A DNA stretch of 64,000 nucleotides from Halorussus litoreus (lineage in GTDB: Archaea > Halobacteriota > Halobacteria > Halobacteriales > Haladaptataceae): NCBI RefSeq assembly GCF_003382685.1, contig NZ_QLVG01000001.1:110011-174010 (forward strand), read 5' to 3'. A program made the position numbers and the translations under genes. Shown here piece by piece: positions 24,293-32,822 of the stretch (its first letter is position 1; each line of letters opens with the position of its first letter). Below the pieces are notes generated by a model. It was not told where the DNA came from and made no database searches. It saw only the letters and a list, made by a program, of their open reading frames with translations.

Positions 24293-24384
24293 GCGACTGC
24301 GGAGTAGCCTACTGGGCCGCACTCCTGTCAACTGTCGCGAAAAATCCGTCAGTTTCTTACGGCGTTCCTGCGCGTTTCCGAACG

Positions 24385-24542
24385 ATGCAACACGTTTCCG
24401 CATCCGATTCGTCGACCGCCCTCCTCGACGCCCTCGCGGGCGAAGACTGCCGATGGTGTGCGACCGGCACGCTCGCCCGCCGCGAGTTCAAAGGCGACGC
24501 CGCCGTCGTCTGCGAGAACTGCGACACGCCCGCGTCCGGTAG
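24385..24542 (+). pseudogene. HVO_A0556-type zinc-finger protein gene, frameshifted at the 3' end
   Basis: MQHVSASDSSTALLDALAGE is followed by CRWC, GTLARREFKGDAAVVCENCDTP: two CxxC pairs of a small zinc-ribbon protein. Related haloarchaeal proteins end a few residues later in a short hydrophobic tail. Here the original frame loses its stop and runs on, antisense to the cetZ 3' end, to 24741. In the neighbouring frame GCC CGC GTC CGG TAG gives the expected tail and stop at 24542. A one- or two-base indel near 24530 explains this. The run-on product, if made, would be 118 aa. Confidence 0.6.
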
Positions 24543-24545
24543 CCT

Positions 24546-25709
24546 TCAGAACAGCGCTTCCAGCTCTTCGGCCTCGTCGTGGACCAGCCCGTCGAGGTTC
24601 TCCTCGCTCTCCTCCCGGATGGTCTCGATGTTGTCCTGGGTCTCGACCGCGACGCCCTGCAGGTCCTTGATCCGGGGCACGTCCGTCACACCCGAGAGCA
24701 GCGTGACTGCTGCAACTTCGTCGCCGCTCGCCATCGGGTAGTCGCCGCCCCGGACCTCCATGCTCGCGGTCTCGTTCTCCAGCCACTTCCGCCCGCGTTC
24801 GATGCCCTTCCGGTCGAGGTGGTCGGTCGGTCCCTTGACGACCACCAGCGAGCGCTCGGTGCTCCGGACCTCGCAGGGCAGCGTGAGCCGACCCAGCGCG
24901 GCCTTCCGGACGAGGCTGGTGATGCGGTTGGTGGTCTCGGTCGCGTCGAGTTCCTGCTCGGAGAAACGGTCCAGCAGGCCGCCGCTCGCCGTCTCGACGG
25001 TCTCGCTGGCGTACCCGATGGTCGAGACGCCGCCGGCGTCGAGCGTGTTGATGATCTCGCTAGAGTCGACCACGCTCTCGGCGACCGCGCCGCCCGCCTC
25101 GACCTCGCCGGCCGAGAACAGCACGCCGAACCGCCGGACGATCTCCTCGTTGATGCGGTCGTAGCCGCCCCGGACCGACTCGCCCGTCTCGCGCCACGCG
25201 TCGTTGTCGAACACCATGAGGTTGTCAACCTCGTCGACGAACGTCTTGAACGACCGCGCGGCGTTCAGCGTGTAGATGCCGCCCTCGTCCTCGGCGGGCA
25301 GCACGCCCAGCCCGTACACCGGTTCGGTGTAGATACGCTTGAGATGCTTGGCGAGCACGGGCGCACCGCCCGACCCGGTCCCGCCGCCCATCCCCGCGAC
25401 CACGAGAAACGCGTCGATCTCGTGGACGGGAACCTCGTCGAGCGCGCCCTGTATCTCGTCGATGTCCGCCTCGGCGATCTCCGCGCCGAGTTCGTTGTCC
25501 GCGCCGACGCCGTGGCCCTTCACGCGGGCCTGCCCGACCAGCACGCGGTTGCGTTCCGGGACGTGGTCGAGCCCCGCGAGGTCGGCCTTCGCGGTGTTGA
25601 CCGCGACGGCCGAGCGCACCACGTTGGTACCGGCCGTCCGGTCGAACTCGACGAACTTGTCCACGATCTTGCCGCCAGCTTGCCCGAAGCCTATCATTGC
25701 GAGCTTCAT
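24546..25709 (-). CDS. cetZ: CetZ family tubulin-like protein
   Basis: 387 aa, the usual CetZ length. It opens [19 protein letters not shown], has the tubulin/FtsZ signature loop [12 protein letters not shown] for GTP phosphates, and [18 protein letters not shown] with [14 protein letters not shown] typical of CetZ1-like proteins. CetZ proteins control cell shape, rod formation and motility in haloarchaea by forming GTP-dependent filaments at the envelope. A strong Shine-Dalgarno GGAGGA (25717-25722, minus strand) lies 7 nt before the ATG, unlike the mostly leaderless genes around it. Divergent from trmY. Confidence 0.95.
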   Translation of the reverse strand: MKLAMIGFGQAGGKIVDKFVEFDRTAGTNVVRSAVAVNTAKADLAGLDHVPERNRVLVGQARVKGHGVGADNELGAEIAEADIDEIQGALDEVPVHEIDAFLVVAGMGGGTGSGGAPVLAKHLKRIYTEPVYGLGVLPAEDEGGIYTLNAARSFKTFVDEVDNLMVFDNDAWRETGESVRGGYDRINEEIVRRFGVLFSAGEVEAGGAVAESVVDSSEIINTLDAGGVSTIGYASETVETASGGLLDRFSEQELDATETTNRITSLVRKAALGRLTLPCEVRSTERSLVVVKGPTDHLDRKGIERGRKWLENETASMEVRGGDYPMASGDEVAAVTLLSGVTDVPRIKDLQGVAVETQDNIETIREESEENLDGLVHDEAEELEALF

Positions 25710-26044
25710 ATCTTGGTCCTCCCTGTGGCCGATTGTCGGCAGTTACCCGGCGACTGACCGCACGTCGCGCCGGGCCTATCGGCTGTATCACCACACGTAG
25801 GCCGAGACTCACATTGTTATGCGGCGTCAACTCGGGGTTCAGGCAGTGGCACACGACGGTCGGCGGGCGAGTCGCTCTCCCCGCGTACCGGGTCAGGCTC
25901 TCTTTGAACGGCGGACGAGCCGGCCCCCGCAGTCGCCCCGGGGCGTCTCGATCCGGCCCGCACTCGCCCGATGTTCGCCGGGACAGGCGAGGCGTTTGCG
26001 ACCGCTTCGACGCGCGTATTACCCTCCCGATGGTAGCCGACCGC
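25710..26044. other. Divergent cetZ/trmY promoter region
   Basis: 335 bases. It holds the cetZ Shine-Dalgarno (25717-25722) and, near 26014-26023, a TATA-like CGTATTACCC for trmY 22-31 nt before its ATG. An AT-rich stretch ACATTGTTATG near 25811-25821 could serve cetZ. No gene is recognised. Confidence 0.45.
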
Positions 26045-26641
26045 ATGCGCCAGTTCATCGTCCTCGGCCACGACGCGCCGACGACCCCCGACTTCTCGCT
26101 CGACGACCTCGCGGGCGGCGCGGGCCGGCTCGACGTGCTCTGTCGGTGCGTCAACTCCGCGTTCTTCCTCTCGCACGACGTCCGCGAGGACGTGCGGGTC
26201 CACCTCGTCCTGCAGGACGAACTCACCGTCCGATTCGAGGGCTCGGAGCTCCGCCACCTCAACCCCGACGAGCGAAGTACGGCGGCCCTGATCCGGGGTG
26301 CGCTGGAGCAGCAAGACGACGCCATCGGTCACATGGAAGTCGAGAGTTCGCCGGGCGTCCATCTGTCGAAGAAGGATTTCGACGCGGTGCTGGAGGAGGT
26401 GGCCCGCGAGTCGACGGTGGTCCAGCTCCACGAGGACGGCGACCCGGTCGTGGACGTGGCGCCGCCCGACGACCCGGCGTTCGTGCTCTCGGACCACCAC
26501 GACTTCCGGGCGAGCGAAGCCGACCTGCTCGCCGAGATGGCCGACCAGCGCGTGCGCCTCGGTCCGGAGCGCCTCCACGCCGACCACGCTATCACCGTGG
26601 CGCACAACTACTTGGACACGGGTGGGTTCGTAGACTACTGA
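26045..26641 (+). CDS. trmY: TrmY, tRNA (pseudouridine54-N1)-methyltransferase
   Basis: 198 aa, full length for TrmY. It begins [19 protein letters not shown] and shows the SPOUT-class features [20 protein letters not shown] and FVLSDHHDF near the AdoMet-binding knot, ending with a Tyr/Asp tail. It methylates N1 of pseudouridine 54 in the T-loop of archaeal tRNAs. The ATG at 26045 is preferred over one at 26030 because the family starts at MRQF and the TATA-like box near 26014-26023 suits a leaderless transcript. Confidence 0.93.
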   Translation: MRQFIVLGHDAPTTPDFSLDDLAGGAGRLDVLCRCVNSAFFLSHDVREDVRVHLVLQDELTVRFEGSELRHLNPDERSTAALIRGALEQQDDAIGHMEVESSPGVHLSKKDFDAVLEEVARESTVVQLHEDGDPVVDVAPPDDPAFVLSDHHDFRASEADLLAEMADQRVRLGPERLHADHAITVAHNYLDTGGFVDY

Positions 26642-26773
26642 GAGCTATCGAACTCGCGCTCGTTCTACCTTCCGTCCGGCGCGCGCCGAACTCTGTAAAT
26701 TACGTACTGGGTTCACGGTCCCGGAGACCTATCGAACGACAGTTCCAACTCGCCACGTCCAACATCTCCGAGC

Positions 26774-27217
26774 ATGCGAATCAGCGTCATCGGCGGCGGG
26801 ACCGTTTCCGACACACAGGCCACCATCGCAGAGGAAGTCGGCCGACGCCTCGCGGAGCGTGGCCACGACCTCGTCTGTGGCGGCCTCGGCGGCGTGATGG
26901 AGGCGGCGTGTCGCGGCGCGAGCGAAGCGGGCGCTCGAACCATCGCTATTTTGCCCGGCGAGGACCCCCGCGCCGCGAACCCGCACGTGGACGTGCCAAT
27001 CGCGACCGGACTGGGACACGCCCGGAACGCGCTCGTGGTGCTGAACGGCGACGCCGTGATCGCGGTCGACGGCGGCGTCGGCACCCTCTCGGAGGTCGGC
27101 TTCGCGGGCGTGTACGACCGCCCCATCGCGGGGCTGGAGACCCACGACGCGCCGGGCGTCGAACGCGTCGAATCGCCCGCGGAGGCGGTAGCGTACGTCG
27201 AGCGCGCGGTCGAGTGA
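26774..27217 (+). CDS. LOG-like TIGR00725 family protein (Rossmann fold)
   Basis: 147 aa. MRISVIGGGTVSD starts the nucleotide-binding fold. GGLGGVMEAACRGASEAG and GGVGTLSEVGFA correspond to the phosphate-binding loops of the LOG/lysine decarboxylase-like superfamily, whose PGGxGT motif is here DGGVGT. TIGR00725 members are uncharacterised; relatives cleave ribose-5'-phosphate from nucleotides. It stands alone, between trmY and a tRNA gene. Confidence 0.85.
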   Translation: MRISVIGGGTVSDTQATIAEEVGRRLAERGHDLVCGGLGGVMEAACRGASEAGARTIAILPGEDPRAANPHVDVPIATGLGHARNALVVLNGDAVIAVDGGVGTLSEVGFAGVYDRPIAGLETHDAPGVERVESPAEAVAYVERAVE

Positions 27218-27335
27218 GTCGAGCGTCAGATTGAGCGAGTGAGCGGGAACCAGCGCACGCTTTGTCAGATGGAATCGGGGAAGTGTCGCGGAAATCCGGA
27301 AGCGTTAAAGTTCGGACGCGCTTTTGTTCGCCTGC

Positions 27336-27408
27336 GGGCCGGTGGGGTAGCTTGGTATCCTTCGGCCTTCGGGTGGCCGTAACCGCGATTCGAATTCGCG
27401 CCGGCCCA
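27336..27408 (+). tRNA. tRNA-Pro (anticodon CGG), no intron, CCA not encoded
   Basis: 73 nt fold to a standard cloverleaf. The acceptor GGGCCGG pairs with CCGGCCC, with discriminator A73. The D-arm has the AGCTTGGTA loop, the anticodon stem CGGCC/GGCCG encloses TTCGGGT (anticodon CGG), the variable loop is TAAC, and the T-arm CGCGA/TCGCG encloses TTCGAAT. After position 73 the genome reads CTT, so CCA is added post-transcriptionally. A T-rich stretch before the gene could be part of its promoter. Confidence 0.93.
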
Positions 27409-27560
27409 CTTCTTCCCGCATTCGACGACCGTCGAGCGACAGCGAGGCAGTTTCCGGCGACTGGAAGCGATTTTCAGAGTACGACAATCCTGTCGCGTGC
27501 GTACGAGTCTCATAACTATCCATCGAGATACCACTATTTCTCGACGGTGAATCCAACTTG

Positions 27561-28427
27561 ATGGAGCGAAGCCGTCGTAAATTCCTGCTCGCGAGTACCG
27601 CGACCACGGTCGGTCTCCTCGCGGGGTGTTCGGGCAGCGAAGAGATGGAGGAAACCGATCCGACCGAGACGACGACAGACCGGTCGATGGCGGGGACGAC
27701 CGGTGGGGAAGCCGCCACCGAGACGACGCGGGAGCCGACGAACACGCCGACGATGACGCCGACCACGACGGTATCTCCGACGGCGACCGCCACTTCGACC
27801 GCGGCAGCGACGTCCACGCCGACGACGACAGCGACGACGACCGCTGCGTCGGAGTCGACCATCTCGATAGAGAATTCGACGCTGGAGAAGCAGGAGTCGA
27901 GTTACAGGACCGAGGCGTACGCCCTCGGAACCGTCGTGAACGGGGGGAGCGGCGTGTCGGGCCAGCTATCGCTGGAAGCGCGCTTCTACGACGATGAGGA
28001 CAATCTGCTCGACTCGACTACCGGGACGTTACCGTATCTCAAGCCGGGCGAGACGTGGGTCGGGTATCTCCCGTATCTCGACGACGGGGAGGCGGTCAAG
28101 AGCCACGAGATCGACGGTGAGTACGAGACCGAACCCCCGAAACTGGAGGTCGACGGGGTCTCCGTGGCCGACGCGAGCATGAGCAAAACTGAGTACGACG
28201 CGACCGTCACGGGGACGGTCGAGAACAGCCTCGACGAGGACGTCGACTACCTCGGCGCGCTGGCTCGGTTCTGGCGCGACGACGTGATCCTCGCCGGCGG
28301 ACTCGACAACATCACGGACGTTCCGGCTGGGGAGAACTGGTCGTTCGAGGCCAGTTACATGGGCTACGGCGAGCGCTGGGAGGGCGCAAACGACTTCGAC
28401 GTGATTCCGGAAGTGTCTATCTTCTAA
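27561..28427 (+). CDS. Tat-exported lipoprotein with Thr-rich linker
   Basis: 288 aa. The twin-arginine signal RSRRKFLLASTATTVGLLAGC carries a lipobox Cys. A 70-residue Thr/Glu/Ala-rich linker follows, then a beta-sandwich-like C-terminal domain with repeats of the kind TVTGTVENSLDEDVDYL and LGTVVNGGSG, resembling FxLYD-type extracellular domains. It is anchored outside the membrane. A TATA-like CTATTTCTC (27531-27539) is about 27 nt before the ATG. No function can be named. Confidence 0.75.
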   Translation: MERSRRKFLLASTATTVGLLAGCSGSEEMEETDPTETTTDRSMAGTTGGEAATETTREPTNTPTMTPTTTVSPTATATSTAAATSTPTTTATTTAASESTISIENSTLEKQESSYRTEAYALGTVVNGGSGVSGQLSLEARFYDDEDNLLDSTTGTLPYLKPGETWVGYLPYLDDGEAVKSHEIDGEYETEPPKLEVDGVSVADASMSKTEYDATVTGTVENSLDEDVDYLGALARFWRDDVILAGGLDNITDVPAGENWSFEASYMGYGERWEGANDFDVIPEVSIF

Positions 28428-28504
28428 TCTTTACAGCTACTCCGTCTCTACAGCACGTCCTAGCCTCCAGAGCACACGCTATCCGCTACAGGTAACCCGG
28501 CCGA

Positions 28505-28555
28505 ATCGCGACCGCACTCCCGTCGCCCGCCGAGCGACGGGAGCGCGGTCGCGAT
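28505..28555. repeat. Long hairpin between convergent genes
   Basis: Arms of 22 bp (28505-28526 and 28534-28555) with a single mismatch and a 7-nt loop; the arm starts ATCGCGACCGC. It lies in the gap between the lipoprotein gene and the convergent M28-like gene. No T-run follows on either strand, so it is not a classical archaeal terminator. Confidence 0.75.
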
Positions 28556-28664
28556 GGGAACGGGGAGAATCGCAGGACGACTCGATCACGATAGAACTCA
28601 GGCAACGCAATCGCGATAGAAATCCGGGAGACGAGAACGGCTCGGACGGCGAGACTCCCGTGAG

Positions 28665-30506
28665 CTACTGCTGTGAGTCAAGGAACCGCTCGGTCGCCGC
28701 GGTCGCCCGGCGGACGCGGTGGGCGAGCTTCGTCCGCCCGCGGCGGAGCTTCGTCTCGGCGAAGCGTCGCTCCCGGCCGGTCAGCTCCGGCAGATCCTCG
28801 GCCAGCCGGAGGTAGGGGAGCTGTCGGTGGGGCTGGCGGGGCTCGTGCTCGTACTCGGGCGCTTCCATGTACAGCGCCGGGTTGAGGACGTTACCGAGTT
28901 CGACCTGCAGGTCCTCGGTCGCGGCCGCGACGGCCGGGTCGTCACCGGCGCGCTCCTCGACGACCTCGTAGGCGCGGTCGAGCGCGTCCCCGAGTTCGGC
29001 GAGATCCGAGCGCACGCCGTCGACGGAGAACTCGCTCGCGGTGGCCGACCCCTCGTCGGCCGACTCGCCCCCCGCGGCCGACTCGATCTCGTCGAGCGCG
29101 GCCTCGACGTCGCCGACGGTCGCCCTGAAATCGTGGGGCAACACCGGCGACTCGCAGACGCGGGCGGCCAGCGTGAGGTAGAGCTTCGTCTCCTCGACCA
29201 GCACGTCGAGATCGACCTTGTCGCGTGTGTCCTCGGGCGTGTGCCACCACCAGCCGCCACCGATGGGGCCGCCCTCCTCCGTGCCGGGGGCAAGCCGGGC
29301 CCCCGAGAGGAGCGACGACAGGCCCGCGCCCCAGAACGACTGGTCGGAGTTGCGGGCCGGCCGGTCGGTGCTCCCGAGGAAGTTCTCGGCTTCCTCTCTG
29401 GCCGGTAGATGGGTCGCCTCCCGAATCGCGTCGCGGTGCTCGTCCTCCAGTTCGGCCATCTGCTGGTACCAGACGCTGTCCGCACCTTTCAGCCCCGGCA
29501 GGTCGAGGTGGAGGTACGCGACTCCGTTCTTGCGGAGGTCGAGCCAGTTGTCGTCGGCGTACCACGCGCTGCCGGCGTACCGGCCGGTCGAGTGGGCCGA
29601 CCAGAAGCCGAAGGCGAGCCCGCGCTTCGGGGGCTCGTCGCGCTCGGCGAACACGCGGGCGAGTTCGAGCGTGGCCGCCATCGCGGTCGCGTTGTCGGTC
29701 ATCCCCTCGAACCACGAGTCGACGTGGTTGCCGACGAGGAAGTACCGGTCGCTTGCCGAGCCCGGGATGGTCCCGACCGGGCAGGGCAGCGTCGCGAGTT
29801 CGGTCGTCACCTCGGTCTCGACCGTCACCTCGACCGGCCCTTCGTCGAGCCGGTCGGCCAACCAGTCGCCGTCCGAGCGGGGAACCTCCACCACGGGGAG
29901 GCTCGGAACGTCCTCGGCCGTGTCGGTGCTGGGCGTCCCCCAGACCGGCGTGACGATGCCCTGATACAGGTGCTCGTTCGGCGACCGGAAGATGACGCCC
30001 GCGGCCCCGGCCCGCTCGGCGCGCGCGACGGTCGCGGCGCTGGGCAGTTCCGTGGCGTAGAGCAGCTTCCCCTCGACTTCACCCCAGGATTCGTCTCGGC
30101 GGCCCGACTCGACTCGGCTCGCCGAGTCGAGTCGGGCCGCCGAGACGACCGGCGCGTGCGTGCCGTGGGCCGGCGTGCTCGCGCCGAACGACACGGTGGT
30201 CGCGTCCAGTTGCCGGCGGGTCGGCGTCGTCGCCGTGACGGTCGCCGACTCGGGGACGCTGACGAGCCCCTCGTACTCGTGGAGCGTCGCGTCGACGCCG
30301 TACTCCTCGAGCGTCTCGACCACGTACTCGCTGGCGGCCCACTCGTCCGGGCTCCCGGAGGTCCGTTCGAGTCCCTCGAACGCGTCGAGGTGTCGCTCCA
30401 TCTCGGCCGGGTCGATGCGTTCGCGGAGCGTCCGTTCCGTCGAGCGGTCTACTTGTTCGAGCAAGAAGTTCGCCTCTATCGGTGGATGCGTCGAGCGGCT
30501 ATTCAA
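28665..30506 (-). CDS. M28-family-like zinc peptidase/hydrolase
   Basis: 613 aa. An N-terminal helical part is followed by a PA-like insert (about 150-230, LLYATELPSAATVARAERAG) and an M28 metallopeptidase core: GNHVDSWFEGMTDNATAMA supplies His and Asp zinc ligands and the bridging Asp. The next motif reads FGFWSAHSTGRYAGSAW, where most M28 enzymes have the Glu-Glu pair containing the catalytic base; here it is His-Ser, as in a recognisable subfamily. A late His in GGWWWHTPEDTRDKVD could be the last zinc ligand. The start is uncertain: TTG at 30506, or ATG at 30401. A 58-bp palindrome is embedded in the coding sequence at 30091-30148. Convergent with the lipoprotein gene. Confidence 0.8.
   Translation of the reverse strand: MNSRSTHPPIEANFLLEQVDRSTERTLRERIDPAEMERHLDAFEGLERTSGSPDEWAASEYVVETLEEYGVDATLHEYEGLVSVPESATVTATTPTRRQLDATTVSFGASTPAHGTHAPVVSAARLDSASRVESGRRDESWGEVEGKLLYATELPSAATVARAERAGAAGVIFRSPNEHLYQGIVTPVWGTPSTDTAEDVPSLPVVEVPRSDGDWLADRLDEGPVEVTVETEVTTELATLPCPVGTIPGSASDRYFLVGNHVDSWFEGMTDNATAMAATLELARVFAERDEPPKRGLAFGFWSAHSTGRYAGSAWYADDNWLDLRKNGVAYLHLDLPGLKGADSVWYQQMAELEDEHRDAIREATHLPAREEAENFLGSTDRPARNSDQSFWGAGLSSLLSGARLAPGTEEGGPIGGGWWWHTPEDTRDKVDLDVLVEETKLYLTLAARVCESPVLPHDFRATVGDVEAALDEIESAAGGESADEGSATASEFSVDGVRSDLAELGDALDRAYEVVEERAGDDPAVAAATEDLQVELGNVLNPALYMEAPEYEHEPRQPHRQLPYLRLAEDLPELTGRERRFAETKLRRGRTKLAHRVRRATAATERFLDSQQ
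30091..30148. repeat. 58-bp perfect palindrome inside the M28-like gene
   Basis: Arms of 28 bp (30091-30118 and 30121-30148) pair perfectly around a 2-nt centre (TC); the left arm starts TCGTCTCGGCGGCCC. It is in frame and encodes the segment around ARLDSASRVESGRRDE, which interrupts the expected domain sequence between VVSA and SWGEVEG. It looks like an inserted palindromic element. Confidence 0.85.
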
Positions 30507-30641
30507 CTTTTTGTTCGGTGGGGGAGTCTGCCAAATGGATACGTATCGTCAGTGTTCCGCAGCTTGGGGGAAATATCTCTAACCGTATCCTGTCAATCGG
30601 CCCTGCAGTTGATATTTAACGGCGGCGACGAAGGGACGGGT

Positions 30642-31589
30642 ATGGACTTCGCCGTCAACGTACCCACGAGCGTAGGCGACTCCGAGCACTCCTCGCTGCC
30701 GTACTGCGAGACGATCAGCTGGGGCGCTCAGCGGGACTTCGCGACCGCTATCGACGACCTCGGCTACGACGGAATCGCGATTCCGGACCACCTGATGACC
30801 GGGAACGGCGCGACGACCGAGTGTCTCACGACGCTGGCCGCGCTCGCCCAGCAAACCGACGACGCGTACCTCTACCCGAAGACCGTGAACAACCACCTCC
30901 GGCACGGGCCGCTGCTCGCCAAGACCGCGGCCACGCTCGACAACGTGAGCGACGGCCGGCTCAAGCTCGGGATGGGCGCTGGCTGGAAGACCGACGAGGC
31001 CACCGCGTACGGCTACGACTGGCCGGGCGCACCCGAGCGCCTCCGCGAGATGGAGGAGACCATCGTGCTGATGAAGGAACTCTGGAGCGGCAAGGAGGTC
31101 TCCTTCTCGGGCGACTACTACGAACTCGACGAGGCGCTCTGCCGGCCGACGCCCACGCAGGACCCGCACCCGCCGATCATGGTCGGCGGCGGCGGCGAGG
31201 AGTTCACCCTCCGGATCGCGGCCAAGCACGCCGACGCGTGGAACTACTGGGGGAGCGCCGACGTGATCGAGCACAAGCTGGACGTGCTGGCCGACCACTG
31301 CGAGCGGTACGACCGGTCGTACGACGAGATCCAGAAGTCGTGGTTCGCGCGGTGCGTCGTCCGCGAGACGCACGAGGAGGTCGAGCGAATGCTAGAGGAC
31401 GTACCCCGCTTCCGCGAGGAGAACCTCGACGAGAGCGAGACCCACCTCGTCGGCACCCCTGGGGAGATCCTCGACCAGATCGAGCCGTACCGCGAGCTCG
31501 GCATCGAGGAACTCGTGGTCGAGTTCGTCGACTTCCCGGAGACGACCGGCGCGGAGCTGTTCGCCGAGCAGGTCGTCCCCGAGCTGTAG
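30642..31589 (+). CDS. LLM class F420/flavin-dependent oxidoreductase
   Basis: 315 aa forming a luciferase-like TIM barrel: DDLGYDGIAIPDHLM near residue 40, LLAKTAATLDNVSDGRLKLGMGAGW near residue 92, PPIMVGGGGEEFTLRIAAKHADAWN near residue 178. In archaea these enzymes usually use coenzyme F420 for hydride transfer; the substrate is unknown. The TATA-like GATATTTAAC (30611-30620) 22-31 nt before the ATG indicates a leaderless transcript. It ends 14 nt from the convergent SDR gene. Confidence 0.88.
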   Translation: MDFAVNVPTSVGDSEHSSLPYCETISWGAQRDFATAIDDLGYDGIAIPDHLMTGNGATTECLTTLAALAQQTDDAYLYPKTVNNHLRHGPLLAKTAATLDNVSDGRLKLGMGAGWKTDEATAYGYDWPGAPERLREMEETIVLMKELWSGKEVSFSGDYYELDEALCRPTPTQDPHPPIMVGGGGEEFTLRIAAKHADAWNYWGSADVIEHKLDVLADHCERYDRSYDEIQKSWFARCVVRETHEEVERMLEDVPRFREENLDESETHLVGTPGEILDQIEPYRELGIEELVVEFVDFPETTGAELFAEQVVPEL

Positions 31590-31603
31590 GGACTGCCGAC
31601 GAA

Positions 31604-32410
31604 CTATTCGTCGCCCATTAGGAAGCGCTGGGTCGGGCCGAGCGCGGAGCCGCCGTCGGCGGTCACGACGCTCCCGGTCATGTACGCCGCGCCCTCGCCG
31701 CAGAGGAACTCCGCGACGCGCGCGACCTCGTCGGGATCGGCGTCGCGGCCGAACGGAATGAGGTCGCGCATCGTCTCGCGGCCCTCCTCGGTCCAGATTC
31801 CCTCGCCAGCTTCGCCCGCTTCTCCTGCACCGTCCTCTCCGGAATCGCCCTGCCCGATGTCGGTGTCGGTGAGGCCCGGGACGAAGGCGTTCACGTGGAC
31901 GTGCGGGCTCAACTGCTTGGCGAGCCCCTTTGTGAGTCCGAGGATGCCCGCCTTCGAGGCGGAGTAGTGGACCCCGGCGCTGACGCTGCCGCGCTGGCCC
32001 GCGCCGCTGGAAACGTTGACGATGTAGCCGTGCTCGCGCTCGTACATCCGCGGGCCGACCGCGCGAGCGACGTTGTACTGGCCCTTGAGGTTCACGTCGA
32101 GCACGCGGTCCCACTCGTCGGGGTCGAGGTCGCCGATCCACGCGTAGTTCGAAACGGCGGCGTTGTTCACCGCGGCGTCGATGGTTCGGTCCGATTCGAG
32201 CTCTTCGACGCAGTCTGCGACCGCGTCGTGGTCGCTCACGTCGACGACCCGGCCGACGCCCCCGTCGAGCCCGTCGGCGACCTCGCGGACGGCCTCGTCG
32301 ACGTCGAGACAGGCGACCGCGTCGTACTGGTCGCCGCGGGCGAGTCGCTCGGCGATGGCTCGACCGATCCCGTTGGCCGCACCGGTCACGAGTGCTGTGG
32401 ATTCAGTCAT
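31604..32410 (-). CDS. Short-chain dehydrogenase/reductase
   Basis: 268 aa. The NAD(P)-binding motif is TGAANGIG, NNAAVS follows, and the catalytic Ser, Tyr and Lys are in NVSSGAG and HYSASKAG. A charged Asp/Gly/Glu-rich insertion of about 16 residues lies near position 200, after LTDTDIGQ, in the flexible substrate loop. Related to 3-oxoacyl-ACP or glucose dehydrogenase type SDRs; the substrate is not evident. The ATG at 32410 puts the Rossmann motif at residue 9, as usual. Confidence 0.9.
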   Translation of the reverse strand: MTESTALVTGAANGIGRAIAERLARGDQYDAVACLDVDEAVREVADGLDGGVGRVVDVSDHDAVADCVEELESDRTIDAAVNNAAVSNYAWIGDLDPDEWDRVLDVNLKGQYNVARAVGPRMYEREHGYIVNVSSGAGQRGSVSAGVHYSASKAGILGLTKGLAKQLSPHVHVNAFVPGLTDTDIGQGDSGEDGAGEAGEAGEGIWTEEGRETMRDLIPFGRDADPDEVARVAEFLCGEGAAYMTGSVVTADGGSALGPTQRFLMGDE

Positions 32411-32642
32411 CGGTACTGTCTGACGGCCGAGCGACAATGAAACTACGTATCCAAGCCAATAATCCCAAATAGTCGTTGATTCTCTATTTGAGACAGGAAT
32501 ATAGTAACGCTGCCACGTTCTTCCGACTCGCGAAAGCTATAAGTGTCGAATCCGCGTGCCATCTCAGTATCGAAGGCTGCTGGCCGACCGCACGGACGCG
32601 ACCCCATCACGTCGGCCAGCGGCGGCGGGAGCCACGGACACG

Positions 32643-32822
32643 ATGTCGGACACCGATCACACCACGGGACGGGAGGCGAGCGCGGACAGAAGCAGCGACT
32701 GGCGAGCCGTCGGCGGCGCGCTCGTCGAGCGATGGTCGTCGCTCGACGACGGGTGGAAGGCCGTCGCCCTCGGCTGTCTCGTGCTCGCGACGACCGCGGC
32801 GGGCGTCCGGATAGGTTGGTGA
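32643..32822 (+). CDS. 59-aa small membrane-associated protein coupled to the YeiH-type transporter
   Basis: MSDTDHTTGREASADRSSDW, then a hydrophilic helix and one C-terminal transmembrane helix (VALGCLVLATTAAGVRIGW). Its TGA overlaps the GTG of the next gene as GTGA, the same arrangement as the 50-aa peptide before the TSUP gene at 7960-8112. No family is recognised. A stabilising or accessory role for the transporter is inferred from coupling. Confidence 0.6.
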   Translation: MSDTDHTTGREASADRSSDWRAVGGALVERWSSLDDGWKAVALGCLVLATTAAGVRIGW

